A stretch of 64,000 nt of DNA from Nepenthes gracilis (GCA_033239525.1 BSYO01000020.1:13456546-13520545); one strand, 5' to 3'. Counted from the stretch's first letter, positions 1 through 12,270 are shown. Numbers and translations are program-made. Notes: generated by a model from the letters alone, not told the origin.

Positions 1-1500
1 TGTGGGCTGCTCCTCGTGAACAGGGGTCGTGGTCTCGACGATGAAGTCAGCCAGAGCCTGTGCTTTTATGGCAGGTCTGGGCCTGAATTCAATGTCGAAC
101 TCGCCCAGTTCGATGGCCCACTTTACCAATCGCCCGAAGCTTTCGGGCTTTTGGAGTATGCCTTTCAGTGGCTGGTCCGTAAGGACCACTATGCGATGCG
201 CCTGAAAGTATGGCCTCAATTTTCGTGCTGCGAAGATAAGCGCCAGTGCCATTTTTTCGGCGCGCGGGTAGCGAGTTTCTGGGCCGGTCAACGTCTTACT
301 CACGTAATAGACCGGCTGCTGGAGATCAGACTCCTGGCGCACAAGGACGGAGCTGAGGGACACTTCCGATACTGCCAAGTAAAGGTACAGCTCTTCTCCG
401 TCTTCGGGTGACGCCAACAGCGGTGGGCTGGCCAGATACTGCTTCAATTCATCGAAGGCGGTCTGGCAGTCAGCCGTCCACTGGAATCCGTTAGATTTCG
501 TCCCTCTTAAAGCTTTAAAGAAGGGCTGGTACTTGTCTCCGGACTTCGCGAGGAAGCGGGACAGAGCAGCCAGCCGTCCAGTTAAGCGCTGGACATCTTT
601 TACGTTTCTTGGGGGAGCCATGTCAGCCAGGGCCTTAATCTTTTCTGGGTTTGCCTCGATCCCTCGCTGAGAGACGATGAAACCCAAAAACTTTCCCGAG
701 GCTACCCCGAAGACACACTTGGCTGGATTCAGCTTCATCTGGTGCTGGCGGAGCACCCCAAATGACTCTTCCAAGTCACGTATGTGGTCGCTCGTGACTC
801 TGCTCTTGACGAGCATGTCGTCGACGTAGACTTCCATGTTGCGACCAATTTGTTTTTCGAACATTCTGTTCACTAGCCGCTGGTAGGTGGCTCCAGCGTT
901 CTTTAGTCCGAAGGGCATGACCTTATAGCAATAGGTGCCCTGGTCCGTCATGAACGAGGTATGCTCCTCGTCTTCTGGACTCATTTTGATCTGGTTGTAG
1001 CCCGAATAAGCGTCCATGAAGCTTAGCAGCTCGTGCCCTGCCGTGGAGTCAACCAATAGGTCAATCCGGGGCAAGGGAAAGCTGTCTTTCGGACAAGCCC
1101 TGTTGACGTCGGTAAAATCGACGCACATTCGCCATTTTCCGTTGCTCTTTTTAACCAGGACGACGTTTGAGAGCCAGTCCGGGTATTGTACTTCCCTAAT
1201 GAAGCCCGCGTCCAGCAGCTTCTTCACCTCCTCTCGGATGGCGATTAGTTTTTCGACGGAGTGGTTCCTCCGTTTCTGGCTTTGGCTTGTCCTGGATCAA
1301 GGCCCAATTTGTGGACCATCACTTTGGCTGAAATCCCGGGCATGTCTGCGGGAGTCCAGGCAAAGCGAGATCCGCATTCCTTCGTAGGAACATGATCAAT
1401 TCATCGTGCAGTGGCCCGGTGAGTGAGCCGCCAATCTGGACACACTTATCCGGTTCCCACGGTCCCGGTGGGACCGGATCCGTGGCTTCCTTAGGGCTGC
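1..1500 (-). pseudogene. Tat-type pol: reverse transcriptase and RNase H (partial, frameshifted)
   Basis: The minus strand from about 1290 to 1 is one open frame with the gypsy reverse transcriptase order: a VDF-x-DVN-like block near 1120, an MDAYSGYNQI block near 1010, the MPFGLKNAGATYQ block near 900, and the YVDD catalytic box at 817-828. A linker and an RNase H-like domain follow below about 430. Upstream, joining to gag-protease needs frame changes near 1490, near 1340 and near 1290, so the polyprotein is broken at the protease-RT linker. The C-terminal part (rest of RNase H, integrase) lies beyond the window edge. The RT core itself has no stop. Confidence 0.87.
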
Positions 1501-3724
1501 GCCCTGCTGCAAGGTGGTCTCGTCTCGGTGATCGAGTTCTCCCACCGTGCCAGTTCTGCCACTAGGGGCAATCTGGGCCATGTAACAGGTCCGTCCAGTG
1601 ACCTGATCTCCCAGAACCTCTCCGACGCCATAGGGCGTTGGGAACTTCATTTTTAGGTGCGGTATGGACGTGACTGACCCAAACGACGTTAGGCACGGTC
1701 TGTCTAATATGGTGTTGTACACGGAGGGCAGGTCAACCACTAAAAAGGTTAGCATCCGACTTGCTGTTTTTGGGTAGGTGCCCAGGGTGACTTCCAGTTG
1801 GATTGTCCCTTGAACGGGCACCGGTTCGTTGTCAAGGCCGTATAAAGGTCCTTCAGCAGGTTTCAGTTGGTTCTTTTTTAGGCCTAGTCTAAAGAACGCA
1901 TCCAAATAAAGCAAGTCCTTCGAGCTACCATTATCAATAAAGACTCGTTTCAGCTGGTAGTCCGACGTACCGTCTGAAACGAGTGCAGAAATTACAAGGG
2001 GGTCAGCATGGGGGGAGATTACATGGTTCGAATCACATTCACTAAAGCTAATGATGTTATCTACTACGCGCTGCTTCTTCCTCCCAGTCTGCTGCTCCTT
2101 GCTGTCTTCCAGGCTTCTGGCAGGTCGGGTGGTGATCATGTTGACAACTCCTGCCGCAATCCGGTTCCGGGGAGGCGTCTGCTCCTGCCCCTCTTCATTT
2201 GCTGCTCCTGGGTTCTGTCCGGGTCCCCTGACAAATCGGGTGAGGTGTCCTCTGTGAATCAGGTCTTCGATTTCCTTCTGCAGCGCTTTACAGTCTTCAG
2301 TTGAGTGGCCAGCAGAACGGTGGAAGTCACAGTACTTAGCCTGATTCCCAGAGTCCTTTTTCAGCGCCTTTGGCCACTTCAGAAACTTTTCCCCGCGGAT
2401 CTGCATCAGGACATTAGAGCGTGTGTCCGTCAGGGGTGTGAAGGTGGTGGGCCCATAGTCCCTGCGTTCTGAGGGCCCAGTCCGTCGCTGCTTCTGGCGG
2501 GGATGCTCTCCGCCAGCAAACTTTCTCTTTCCTTCTCCAGGAATCGGCCGAGGCTGATCCGCCCGTTCTGGACGTTTTGCCTCGTTGGCCTCTTCTGCAG
2601 CAGCGTAGGCCCTGGTGATAGATTCCGCCTCGCGGAAAGTTTGAGGATTTTTATGGGCCAGATGCTTGAAGAAATCTCCATATGTCAGCGCTGAGATGAA
2701 GCTGCCCAACTTCATCTCCTCAGTAATCCTGGGAATCCTTCTGGCCTCAGCCACGAAGCGATCCAGGAAGCGTCGTGGGTTCTCTCCTGGTTTCTGCTTT
2801 ATGTGGGAGAGGTGCCACGGCTGTTTCTCTTCCCATCGGCTCGATGCATACTTAGCCAGGAAGAGGTCCGTGAGTTCACGGAAATTGCTAACAGATCCTG
2901 AAGGGAGGTGGTGAAACCAGATCCTGGCGTCTCCCTTCAGTGTTAGTGAAAAGCAGCGGCACATCGCTGAGTCTTCCAGCCCTTGTAGACTCAGATAGGT
3001 GCGGAAGTGATCCAGGTGATTAACCGGATCACTGCCCCCATCGTACAAGTCAAGGGACGGCATCTTGAACTTGAACGGCAGTGGACGATTCAGGATCTCA
3101 GCAGTGAATGGTGACCTGTCCAAGTCGATGGCGCTCGTCATTCCGGGAACACGTGGTTCCATTTGGTCCACTCGTGGAGTGCGCACGCAGTGGCGTTTGC
3201 GAATCTCTTGGAGTTGAGGAAATTTCTCAACTCTGTCTTGTTTTCAGCAGCCGGTCGGCTGCTGCCTCCTGTGGTTCTGGCAGTCCTGGAGAGTCGCTCT
3301 TGGACTGTACGACGGTCTTCTGCCCGAGAGTATTTAGGATTTCTCCGTTCTGGGCTTTCTGTCGGGGATGTACTCCCAGAGCGTTCCACTGGCCTGTTCT
3401 GGCCAGGAACGTGGGAGGATGCTGGAGGTAGATTGTTCGCAGCTTTTCCAGGCCTCTTGGCCGGCTTCTTCTTCCTCTGGCCACCTTTCTTGGTGGCAGG
3501 AGCGGGAATAACGGCTGGTGGAGCCGCTTGTTGTTGTTGCTCTTACACTCACAAAGTGATTGAAGCGAGCGGTGTTGGCTGCATCTGCTCCACCCGATTC
3601 TTTGGATGTAGGGCGGTGGAGCTCCTCCAGTGGCCCCATTGACCAGGGCATCAGCAGCATGGCCATGGTCGGGGACAGCAGTGTCTCTAGCGGGGTCGCT
3701 AGCCTGCGCTCTCGTATTCACCAT
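1396..3724 (-). pseudogene. Tat-type gag and protease
   Basis: Gag probably starts at the ATG at 3724 (MVNTRAQ) and shifts frame between about 3230 and 3190. The main 596-residue frame then runs 3186-1396. It holds the retrotransposon gag domain (around DHFRTYLSLQG and GDARIWFHHLP), a zinc-knuckle variant (YCDFHRSAGHSTEDC, near 2330-2290), and an aspartic protease centred on FIDNGSSKDLL near 1945-1920. The end of this frame (after about 1490) is shifted relative to the true linker and ends in an artificial tail and stop. The product would be capsid/nucleocapsid plus protease of a retrotransposon particle. It is broken, so it is called a pseudogene. Confidence 0.86.
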
Positions 3725-3788
3725 TGTTGCAGCAGAAGGTGACAGAGAGAGTTTTGGCTGATTTCTTGGTGGTAGGCTTTTCGTAAGC

Positions 3789-3812
3789 GCTTCCCACAGA
3801 CGGTGCCGATGA
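3789..3812 (-). other. Primer-binding region and LTR/internal junction of the Tat element
   Basis: On the minus strand the sequence just inside the LTR reads GGCACCGTCTGTGGGAAG, close to the GGCGCCGTCTGTGGG-type stretch that follows the 5' LTR in many plant gypsy elements. The LTR end is placed at the CA corresponding to plus 3813-3814. Which tRNA primes it cannot be settled by eye. Confidence 0.55.
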
Positions 3813-5182
3813 TGCGTACACGGATCCGACTTGAGACGGATTCGGATTCTTACGGATGGTTTGAACGGCTCCGCTCACCGAGTGCGAATCCCGCACACCA
3901 CTAAAGCAAATGAGAGGTCAGCGTTACGTGGGACGTAATCCCACCGATAACACTCCGACGCCTTTCAAGTCATCAACCAGCCTTCAATGGAAGGCTGTAA
4001 ATGAGAGAGAGTAACGGAAAGGGAAAAAGTTATGCACTCCGAGATGTCGAGAAAAGGCGCAAGTCCTTTCTCGTATACAGATGGTGGGAAGGCGGTGAAC
4101 GTGCGTAAGGACCCGTTCGTCGCCTTGGAATTGGGCTGTGTTTTAGAGCTTGGGCCATCGGGAACCGAGAGCTTGTTGTTCAGAGCAATTAGGGTTCTTT
4201 CTGGTCTCAGAGTCTTTGTTCGAAGAGAGAAAGAATTGCCAGTCTCCCGAGAGCGTGCTTAGAGAGCATGCAATTGTGATATGGAAGAAAGCTTTTCAAG
4301 TGTGGAGGAAAGCGTGTCCTGGATAGTGGATCCAGGGTTTCTTTTATGGCAAAGGTGGTGATCTTCCCTCTTTGGAAGGAATCATCGCCATCGTGATCTG
4401 TGGCCGACCTTCCTTCTGGAGGCTGGTGCTTGTTGCCCAATTGTGGGGGATTGTTTTCTTGTGAGACAGTCAACCACTTTCTAAGTTAACTTCCTTCCTT
4501 ACCGTTGAGGTTCCTTGGCTGGCAAGGAGTTGGAAGGATCTGGCGCCTTCCTTATTTGAAGGGCGCCAGTCTTGCTGATATTTCTTTTGAGATCGTGGAA
4601 TATCCTTGGAGGATCGTGGTTGGCCTTTTTTATGACTGATGGGCTCAAACGGGTCAGGCTCGTTACTGTTGGAAGGCCTTTTGGGGCCCAACGTGCAAAA
4701 CGCGGACGGTCAACGCCAGGGTTGACCGCGTGCGTGCGTGTTGGCCGTCCTCATGAGAGGTGTCCGCCATTGGCCTTCATTTGGGCTATGGGCCTAAGTA
4801 AGTCAGACCCACTACTGTGGAAGGGCCTCGTTTGGGCCCAGTATGTAGGGAGCAGACGGTCAACGCCCGTGTTGACCGTCAGCTTGTTGGCCGCCTTCGT
4901 GTAGAACGAAGAGAGCGGCGGGCGGCCAACTGATGGGCTGTGGGCCTGAATAGAATAGGCCTACATTATTGCAAAGCCTCTAAAGGCCCAACAAACTGGT
5001 CAATGCTGGGTTGACCGTTTGTGAGCAAACCGGTCGCCTGGACGGTCAACGCCAACGTTGACCGTCCTTGGGCCTCCCAGTCCTGGGCCTATCATCTTAC
5101 TGGGCTGTTAGAAATGTTGACTGGCCTTAACGGGCTTCCGTTGACTTTTCTTTGAGCCAGCCCATTTTTAGGGTACCCATCA
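3813..5182 (-). repeat. 5' LTR of the Tat element
   Basis: About 1.37 kb. On the minus strand it begins TGATGGGTACCC at 5182 and ends in CA at 3813, directly before the primer-binding-like region. It is GC-richer than its surroundings and contains an internal array of palindromic GGTCAAC/GTTGACC units in its upstream third (the U3 side). The partner LTR is outside the window, so age and exact ends cannot be checked here. Confidence 0.7.
4636..5100 (-). repeat. Three imperfect ~150-bp tandem repeats with palindromes in the LTR
   Basis: Units start near 4636, 4786 and 4932. Each has a GATGGGCT/GGGCCT segment, a TGG-AAGGCC...GGGCCCA segment and an inverted repeat CGGTCAAC...GTTGACCG. Palindromes sit at 4707-4728, 4857-4878, about 4998-5017, and 5041-5066, the last with perfect 10-bp arms. 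They lie in the upstream part of the LTR, where enhancers usually sit. Confidence 0.75.
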
Positions 5183-7100
5183 GTTTTAAACAATTAATCA
5201 TCTGAAAAGTTTTTATAATATTCTGCTATTGAAAATTTATACATTTATTCCATCGATGAAAAATCAAGTTTCGTTGGGATGCAATCTAAAAATATCATAA
5301 ATTGATAAATAGACTTAAAATAAAAATATATTAATTCACAGGATCTGAAATATCATATCTAAAAGTAGCTCTAAATACCGATGACCTCAATTATTCGCAA
5401 GAAGGTGCATGCATACTAAATAAGAGTAGACCAAATCTTAGTCCAACTAACCTATTGAATGAAACTGAAAATCAAACTCGAGTACTGACTTATTACACAC
5501 CATAAATTAGATATAACAATGTTCTAAATAAATTAAAACTAATGGCACAACTACTGTTTTGATTTTTATATGATATAAAACAGTTATCCAAAAATCCTAA
5601 AATGACATTTGAATAGCCTTCTTTTTGTCTAAACTACCTACAAGCATGCGCCAAGTCATCTAATCAAGAAGGTTAGTAAAAATTAAAGTAATTATGAGGT
5701 AATTATCCTATAAGGTATAAAATTTTTATAATTGAACATATATACATACATCAAAATTATGTTAGAATAAAATATGATCAAAATCAGAAACAATGGCATA
5801 AATTCATGAGCATATCATGCATATTTTGAAGATGATGATAAAATTTCTTTTTTCAAATTGTGCATCATCCAAATATACCAAAATCATACAAAATTTGTGG
5901 ACTAAGAACTAGTGGTACCCTCACCGACAAAGTGGCGAATATCGAGGCTCTGGTTATGTATTTTTTCAAACAATTAATGGTCATACACTATTATTTAAGA
6001 TAATTAAGTAGATTATTATATATATAACCCTATAAATGAAGCCAAATGCTACTTTTAATTTACAAATAAAAAGTTTAAATTTTGATTATTACTATAATAT
6101 ATTAAAATATATCATAATATATCTTTGTTAATTCTTTACAATAATTTGTGTATAATCAAATGAAAACTCTATTCAAATTCAAATATATTATTCATATTTT
6201 CTCATATTAAAATAAATATATTTATCCTTTACTTATGTAAAGTTTTTCTTAATATTTACTATTAAATATATGACATACAATCCATTACAAATAATGCAAA
6301 ACTTAAATATATATTTTTAAGACATATTGGAACAATAATATATGATTTCATAACATGTAGAAACTATTAATGCAAGAAAATCAACATAGTTAAGGTAATT
6401 TTATCAATTTACTTTAATTACAAATATATAGAATATTTAAGTTTAAAAGTTTAGGAATCAAATATAATTTATGTAATTTTCTCAAGTATAAAAATATGCA
6501 TTCACAATTTTGTGGCGATTCAAACCTATAGGAACATATAATAAAAAATAAAAAATATACAAGAATAATATTGTAAACATTTAACACTTAATGTGGATGA
6601 ATTGAAGGCATGCATTTTATAAAAGTTTCATAAAATAGAAGTAGAATAATATGCATGTGAGATATAAATTCTTTAGTTATAAAAATATTATATATATGAG
6701 TATTTAAAATAATAAATACTCATAAACATAAAAAAAAAGAAGAATTTGATGTATTTGTCTTAAACTTAAAATTATCCAAAATCTCTTAAATCTCACTTAG
6801 ATCTTCTTTCTCTAGTCTTCTCTCTCTCTTGCTCTCTTTTTCTATCTCTTCTCTTTGGAATTTGTAGAAAATAACTAAAATTGGCCAAAGAGGTCTTTTT
6901 ATAAAAAAATTGACATATGTGTGCTTATCATATGCGTGTTAGGCATTAAAATAAAAACTGTACGACACCCAAGTACCCATCAGACATATATCAGATACAT
7001 ATATTCTGCTTTAAATGCGCACATGCCACTACTGGGTGTACAATAGGTTCTAACATTCTACTTAAAATGCACATGTGCATATATCAGGCGATGGTCAGAC
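5183..7100. other. AT-rich gene-free stretch with a minus-strand promoter-like module
   Basis: No coding region can be supported here. Most of it is A/T runs. At 6780-6905, read on the minus strand, there is a TATAAAAAGACC box followed by a purine-rich AGAGAGAGAGAAG leader, and upstream (6940-7090) CATATG/GCACAT-rich repeats. This is the layout of a retrotransposon LTR promoter and resembles the region at 35080-35300. It may be a decayed LTR, but its ends are not visible. Confidence 0.35.
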
Positions 7101-7119
7101 ATTACTTTGTTTGATGTGA

Positions 7120-7325
7120 TCCGATAGATAAATGACTTTAACTCAAAATATTATTTGACATTAATATCTTTATTATCTTAAATAAATTTGGAATCGATAC
7201 ATTACATGTTTGACTAATTACAAAGGGCATAGATTTTCTCTAATTACATTCATGGTACCATTAATTAAGAATTAAGACCGAAGATGTAACCAAAAATAGC
7301 TTTTTAGATGAAGTATGGCTAATAT
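7120..7325 (+). pseudogene. Host gypsy element: reverse transcriptase, N-terminal fragment
   Basis: Reading with small frame jumps gives recognisable gypsy RT pieces: a YP...MFD-LQ block near 7170-7215, SWYH-LRIKTEDV near 7245-7295, then PKIAF-MKYG up to 7325. The frame continues directly at 20647 with YEFSVKPFDLFN once the 7326-20641 element and one AATAT copy are removed. This is therefore one RT split by an insertion. Many stops are present. Confidence 0.72.
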
Positions 7326-7734
7326 TATAATATCTCAAATTTTTATTCAATTTAATTGAGATTATTTATTATTTATTTAAGAATATGAAAGTGATAAAAA
7401 TTAATTAAATATTATGAGATTTTAAGGAATGATTAGAACTATGGAGTGGCGCTTGGAGTGCGCCTGTACTATTATCCAAGTAACGATTTAGATTTTAGAA
7501 TAAAATAAAAATAAATATATATATATATAAGTAAAACAAAAAAGGAAAATGAAAAAAGAGAGGGAAATAGAATAAAAACGGGTATCAGGAGGAGGGTTTC
7601 GGGGAGAGAGAAAGAAAAGAGAGGAGGGAGAGAGGAGAGATCGAGGCTCTCAGATTTGAATCTGACTTAAAGCTAGTTAGAGAAGTGAGAGATTGGGTCG
7701 AGGCAAGTATGCCCATACTTTCTTCTTTTGAATC

Positions 7735-7890
7735 TGAAAAAGGACGTGTCGTACCAACTTATATACCAAGGTTTTGACTCCCACAATAAATTAGCGAAAA
7801 TGATACAAAATTAAATTTTCAATACATGTAAAGAATATTTGTATCTAGATATTATGAGCAATAGGAGTATAAAAATAAAGTAATAATAAA

Positions 7891-7960
<70 letters not shown>

Positions 7961-8881
7961 GACAATCTTTTTAGTAACGAAGGAAAAATTCGATCCCACG
8001 GTAATCAAGAAAAATCCTCCGGATTTTAATGACTAAGGAAGAAATGTACTATAAAAATTAACTTACAGACCTGGTGGTAATGACGTGATAATCTAGCCGA
8101 CTTCTCTCATCTTGTGATCCCTACCAAAAAACTTTTTAGATTTGCCCACGGTAACGGAATCGGACGCCTTCCGATCTTCACGTCTATCTTCCCTTTCGAG
8201 CCAGTTGAATTGCCAAATACGACCAGATCCTCTTCTTCAACGTCACCAGCAAGGTAGAATGGCAGAAGTGATGAATCAATAAAGAGAAAGTGGCGACAAA
8301 ACCCATTAGAATATGAAGCACATTCTCGTAGTTTCTATTTTATCAAATGAGCAAGATTAATGGAGTAAAAGTTAGATTTTTCTCATGTGGACCCTCCAAA
8401 ATAGGATCAATCAATGTTCTCCCCAGCTTAGGGCAACTGAAAATGAGGTGAATATATATAGAGAGCTTGAAAATCCCGTTTAAAAATTCTGCCTGTTGTC
8501 GCAGCGCTTGAGCGAGGCTAGAGTGTGCGGCGAGCACACAAAGGGTTTCGGAGAAAACCCTACTGACACTTGAGCGCGGAGGAGGCGTGCAGCGAGTGAG
8601 TAGGTTTTAGAATTCGTGTTCGAGCGCAAGTCCTGCACAGGGCAGGTTCTGGTGTACGGGAATCGAGGCTTGAGCGGGTAGCAAGCGTACGATAGGCTTG
8701 GTGTTACTAGAATCGCGGCTCGAGCGGCTGGTGTGCTCACGGTAGGTGTGGTATTCCTAGAACCTGAAAATGGACAGCTACGAAAATACGATGATGTAGC
8801 ACAGCAGTGAAAAATAACCCGATATCGACACATGATCAAATATGATCACGGAGTATGTCAACCATAAAAATGACCCTAACA
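7735..8881 (-). repeat. 3' LTR of the copia element
   Basis: 1147 bp, TG...CA ends, similar along its length to 11239-12270. The size difference is mostly the TAA microsatellite at 7891-7960, absent from the other LTR. The 8490-8760 part carries five spaced CTTGAGCG/CTCGAGCG-like motifs. Confidence 0.82.
7891..7960. repeat. (TAA)n microsatellite
   Basis: About 23 TAA units in the left copia LTR. The matching place in the sister LTR (11380-11400) has only a few TAATAA bases, so the run expanded after insertion or shrank in the other copy. Confidence 0.95.
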
Positions 8882-9249
8882 ACCATTTGGCAATTTTGGG
8901 ACAAAACACATAAATTAAAAAAATATAAGTGAAGCACGAGTTCAGACACCTCCGAGATAGAACCCATATATATAAAAATATACAGCTAGTGAGAAATAAA
9001 AATAATACAATAAGTGATTATGAAAGTCTATACAAAAGTTGATGTGTCGATGTTATGACTGCCACGCTGATACTATAACTTTATTGCCTGGTCACACATG
9101 GATAGTACGACTAGGCATAATACATAGTAATATAATATGTCTAAAGGAACACATCAGGAAGCTAACCATGAAAGTCTGTAATACAACTAGGCATAATATA
9201 GGCAAAAAGTTTGTAAAGGCAGTAAGACAAATAAAAGTAGCACAATAGC

Positions 9250-9335
9250 ACAACTCCCCCTAACAAAGATAATAATATCTCCCCCCATCAAGATAATCTC
9301 CCCCTAAGGAAGGAATCTACTCCCCCTTTTTGTCA
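9250..9335 (-). other. Repeated polypurine-tract-like motifs of the copia element
   Basis: On the minus strand AAGGGGGAG, TAGGGGGAG, TGGGGGGAG and TAGGGGGAG recur within 90 bp. SIRE-type copia elements carry such purine blocks in their 3' untranslated region, and the true polypurine tract primes plus-strand DNA. The expected tract next to the LTR (8882-8890) is degraded. Confidence 0.6.
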
Positions 9336-9629
9336 GAAATGGCCACAGGGTAATGAAACTTACTCTTCTTGATCCATAATTTTTTACCACATTTTATAGC
9401 ATTGCTTAAGTTAATCACTTGATCATTTAGATGATGGATGTGGTGAATAAGATACTCTATCTTAGAGTTTTGCCAAAACTTATTTTGGCGCAATGCTATG
9501 GGATAGTAGGGACGAATATGGCTAATAATTTCACATCCATGACATGTTGGAACAAATCTTGCATAGCCATCAAAAGTGTATATTTGCTTCCTCGTATAAT
9601 TAAGACCAAACTATTTCATACTGGTTAAG

Positions 9630-11215
9630 TTTTAATGGTCTTGTGTATTAGTAAACCTTTTTGGAGAACCTCTCGACAATTTGTCAATATGGGTAGACGA
9701 TGGACTATTTTCCATTGGGATGGACGTGAATTGGACAAATATAGTTCTAGAGTTAATATTGGCATTTAAGAAATTTTCTGAGTAACCAAACCCGATTTTA
9801 TTTCCTTTAATTTTTGCCAAACCGAGCATATGATCCAATTGTTTGGACCCATTTGAAAACTGTTTCAAATTATTTCGAATATCCTCTAGATCAGATTCAA
9901 GAGTCATGATTTTTTCATTAAAAATGCTTTTCAATTGCTTAACTTCTTAAACTTTCGAGTCTAACTCGGATTTATGAGCTAATTTTTCTTTTTTTTATTA
10001 CTTTATGCTTTAATGACATATTCGTTTTCTTGATTTGTAGACATTCTTTAAACAATTTATCATAAGCATCCTGAAGGTCATACAGTTTAGATTCTGACTC
10101 GTTTTCAAAGTCATCAGATAGCTTAAGGTTTTCTTCTAAGTGTTCATTAGTCTCACACATCGAGGTCATAAAAGTAATATACTTGACAGAGCCATCTTTA
10201 GAACATCTTTCAACCTATTCTTCTTCATCATCGCTCAAGATCACATTAACTTTAAAAGCTTGACTTTGTTGGCATTTAAGGTTTGGGTATTCAGCACGAT
10301 AATAACCAAAACCTTTACACTCGTGACATTAAACACTTTGGGTATTTTTCGATTTGGATTCTTTAAATTTGCGTTGACCTTTCTTGTTAGATTTAAGAGC
10401 TCGTTTTAAATCCACACTTGGTATGTCAGATAAAGATTTATTTTTTAAGAATTTTTAAAAATTTTTAACAATTGAGGTAAAATCTTCTTCGCTATTTTAC
10501 TTCTCATCGGAGTCACGTTCTCTCTCTTCCCTAACGTATTTTAGAGCGATAAATTTATTTTTTCTTAATTGTAGAAGTGTGTGCTCATAAGTTTGGAGGG
10601 ATCCAACAAGTTTTTCGATCTTCATTTTATCATTGTCTTTACTTTCTTCGATAGCGGTGACTTTAGGTTTAAATCGTTCAGGAAGTGATCTAAAAATTTT
10701 TCTAACAATTCGAGTTTTTAGGAATCCGTTCTTCCAAATTAAACGTGGAATTCACAATATCATTTAACTAAGTATAGAATTCATAGAAAGTTTCATCATT
10801 TTTCATATGGATTTCTTAAAATCTGGTAGTTAGCATTTATAATTTTGAATTTTTTACAAGTTTGGTTCCTTCATGAGTGGTTTCAAGTATAACCCACGTA
10901 TCCTTTGAGGTCTCGCACATAGAGATACATTTAAACTCTTTAGGGGATACAGCAATAAAAATAGCATGTAACTCTCACTATTCAAATTGCGTGCATCAAG
11001 TTCTTCTTTAGACCACAAATATAAGACTTTTGGTTCGTCATCAATGTTACTTTTGGAAGGAGTCTACCCGATTTGAGTACTAGTCCACACATACTCATCC
11101 ATCAATTTGAGGAAGGCTCTCATCCTGACCTTCCAATAGGCATAGTTGCTCCCATTAAAGAAGGAAGGTACGGAGAGCGATCCACTTCTATACATCTAGA
11201 TCGAGGGTCGCGGAT
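9630..11215 (-). pseudogene. Copia gag (SIRE type), decayed
   Basis: Starts just inside the primer site. Near 11165-11115 the minus strand gives SVPSFFNGSNYAYWKVRMRA, the typical copia gag opening. A CCHC knuckle near 10340-10300 reads CHECKGFGYYRAEY, with the last His and Cys changed to Tyr. Coiled-coil-like stretches (10169-9972, then 9934-9632 with SGSNKQLDHMLG-like residues) follow, as in long SIRE gag proteins. Several stops and frameshifts (for example in the 10400-11100 part) break it. No pol follows. Confidence 0.75.
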
Positions 11216-11224
11216 CGGGATAAA

Positions 11225-11236
11225 TCTCTGATACCA
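11225..11236 (-). other. Primer-binding site, initiator-Met tRNA
   Basis: The minus strand reads TGGTATCAGAGA two bases inside the right LTR, the standard primer site of plant copia elements. It fixes the element's direction as minus. Confidence 0.88.
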
Positions 11237-11238
11237 AT

Positions 11239-12270
11239 TGAAAAAGGACATATCGTCCCAACTTATACACCAAGGTTTCGACCTCCACAATAAATTAGCG
11301 AAGCGGTATAAAATCAAATATTTAATACACATAAAGGATATTTATACCCAGATGTTATGAGCAATACGAGAATAAAAATAAAGTAATAATAGAATAATAA
11401 GGCAATCTTTTTTGTAATGAAGGAAAAACTCGATACCCACGGTAATCAAGAAAAATCCTCCAGGCTTCAATGGCCACGGAAGAAATATACTATGAAAATC
11501 AACTTACAGACCGGGTATTAATGATACACTAATCTAGATGACTTACTCCTATCTTGTGATCCCTACCAAGGAATTCCTTGGATTTGCCCGCGGTAACGGA
11601 ACCGGATGCCTTTCGGTATTCACGTCAATCTTTCCTCTTGAGTCACTTGAATTGCCAAACACGACCGAATCCCTTTCTTCAACATACCAATGTCACCAAT
11701 GAAGGTAGAATGGTAGAAGTGATAAATTGATAAAGACAAAACGGTGAGAAAACCCATTAGAATATAAAGCACAATATTGTAGTTTCAGTTTTCTCAAATG
11801 GAGTAAGATTAATAGAGTAAAAGTTAGCTTTTTCTCAAGTAGGCGCTCCAAAATAGCTTCAATCAACGTTCTCACCAAGTTAGGGCAACTGAAAATGAGG
11901 TGAATATATATAGAGAGCTTGAAAATCCCATTTAAAAATTCTGCTCGTTGTCGCAGCGCTCAAGCAGGGAGGAGGCGTGCAGCGAGCGGGTAGGTTCTGG
12001 AATTTGTGCTCGAGCACAAGTCGAGCGCACGACAGGCACTAGTATACTGGAATTGAGGCTCGAGCGAGTAGCAAGTGCACGGCAGGCTCGGTGTTACTGG
12101 AATCGTGGCTCGAGCGGATGGCGTGCTCACTGAAGGTGCTGTACTCCTGGAACCTGGAAATTGACGGCTATGAAAAGACGATGATGTAGGACATCGATGA
12201 AATATAACTCGACATTGGACATGACTAAATATGGTCACAGAATATGCCAACCATAAAAATAACCTTAACA
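11239..12270 (-). repeat. 5' LTR of the copia element
   Basis: 1032 bp with TG...CA ends. It is next to the primer site and similar to 7735-8881 apart from scattered substitutions and the missing microsatellite. CTCGAGCG-like motifs recur at 11950-12120. Confidence 0.82.

Larger units (their letters stand above)
1..5182 (-). mobile_element. Ty3/gypsy Tat-type LTR retrotransposon, 5' half
   Basis: Read on the minus strand, the order is LTR (5182 to 3813), a primer-binding-like stretch, gag-protease (3724 to about 1490) and the reverse transcriptase/RNase H part of pol, which leaves the window at position 1. Integrase and the 3' LTR must lie outside. The long GC-richer LTR, the C-X2-H...GH...C knuckle and the protease core DNGSS fit the Tat group as I know it. 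Several frameshifts in gag-pol show that it is no longer autonomous. Base composition is clearly more GC-rich than the rest of the window, which suggests a younger insertion or another lineage. Confidence 0.88.
7735..12270 (-). mobile_element. Pol-less Ty1/copia element of SIRE type, nested in LTR A
   Basis: Two direct LTRs (7735-8881 and 11239-12270) begin TGAAAAAGGAC and end CTAACA/TTAACA. On the minus strand the right LTR is 5': it is followed by the initiator-Met primer site at 11236-11225 (TGGTATCAGAGA) and then gag. The interior is only 2.36 kb: gag, then a tail rich in AAGGGGGAG motifs, with no protease, integrase or RT. The duplicated target is probably GTTTC (exact at 12271-12275, decayed to GAATC at 7730-7734), since the empty site in LTR B reads CGTTTCTTT. 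Confidence 0.83.

Noticed and set aside
16..411. Plus-strand open frame of 131 codons at the window start
   Set aside because: It is the antisense of the Tat RNase H/RT region, whose minus-strand reading shows family motifs.
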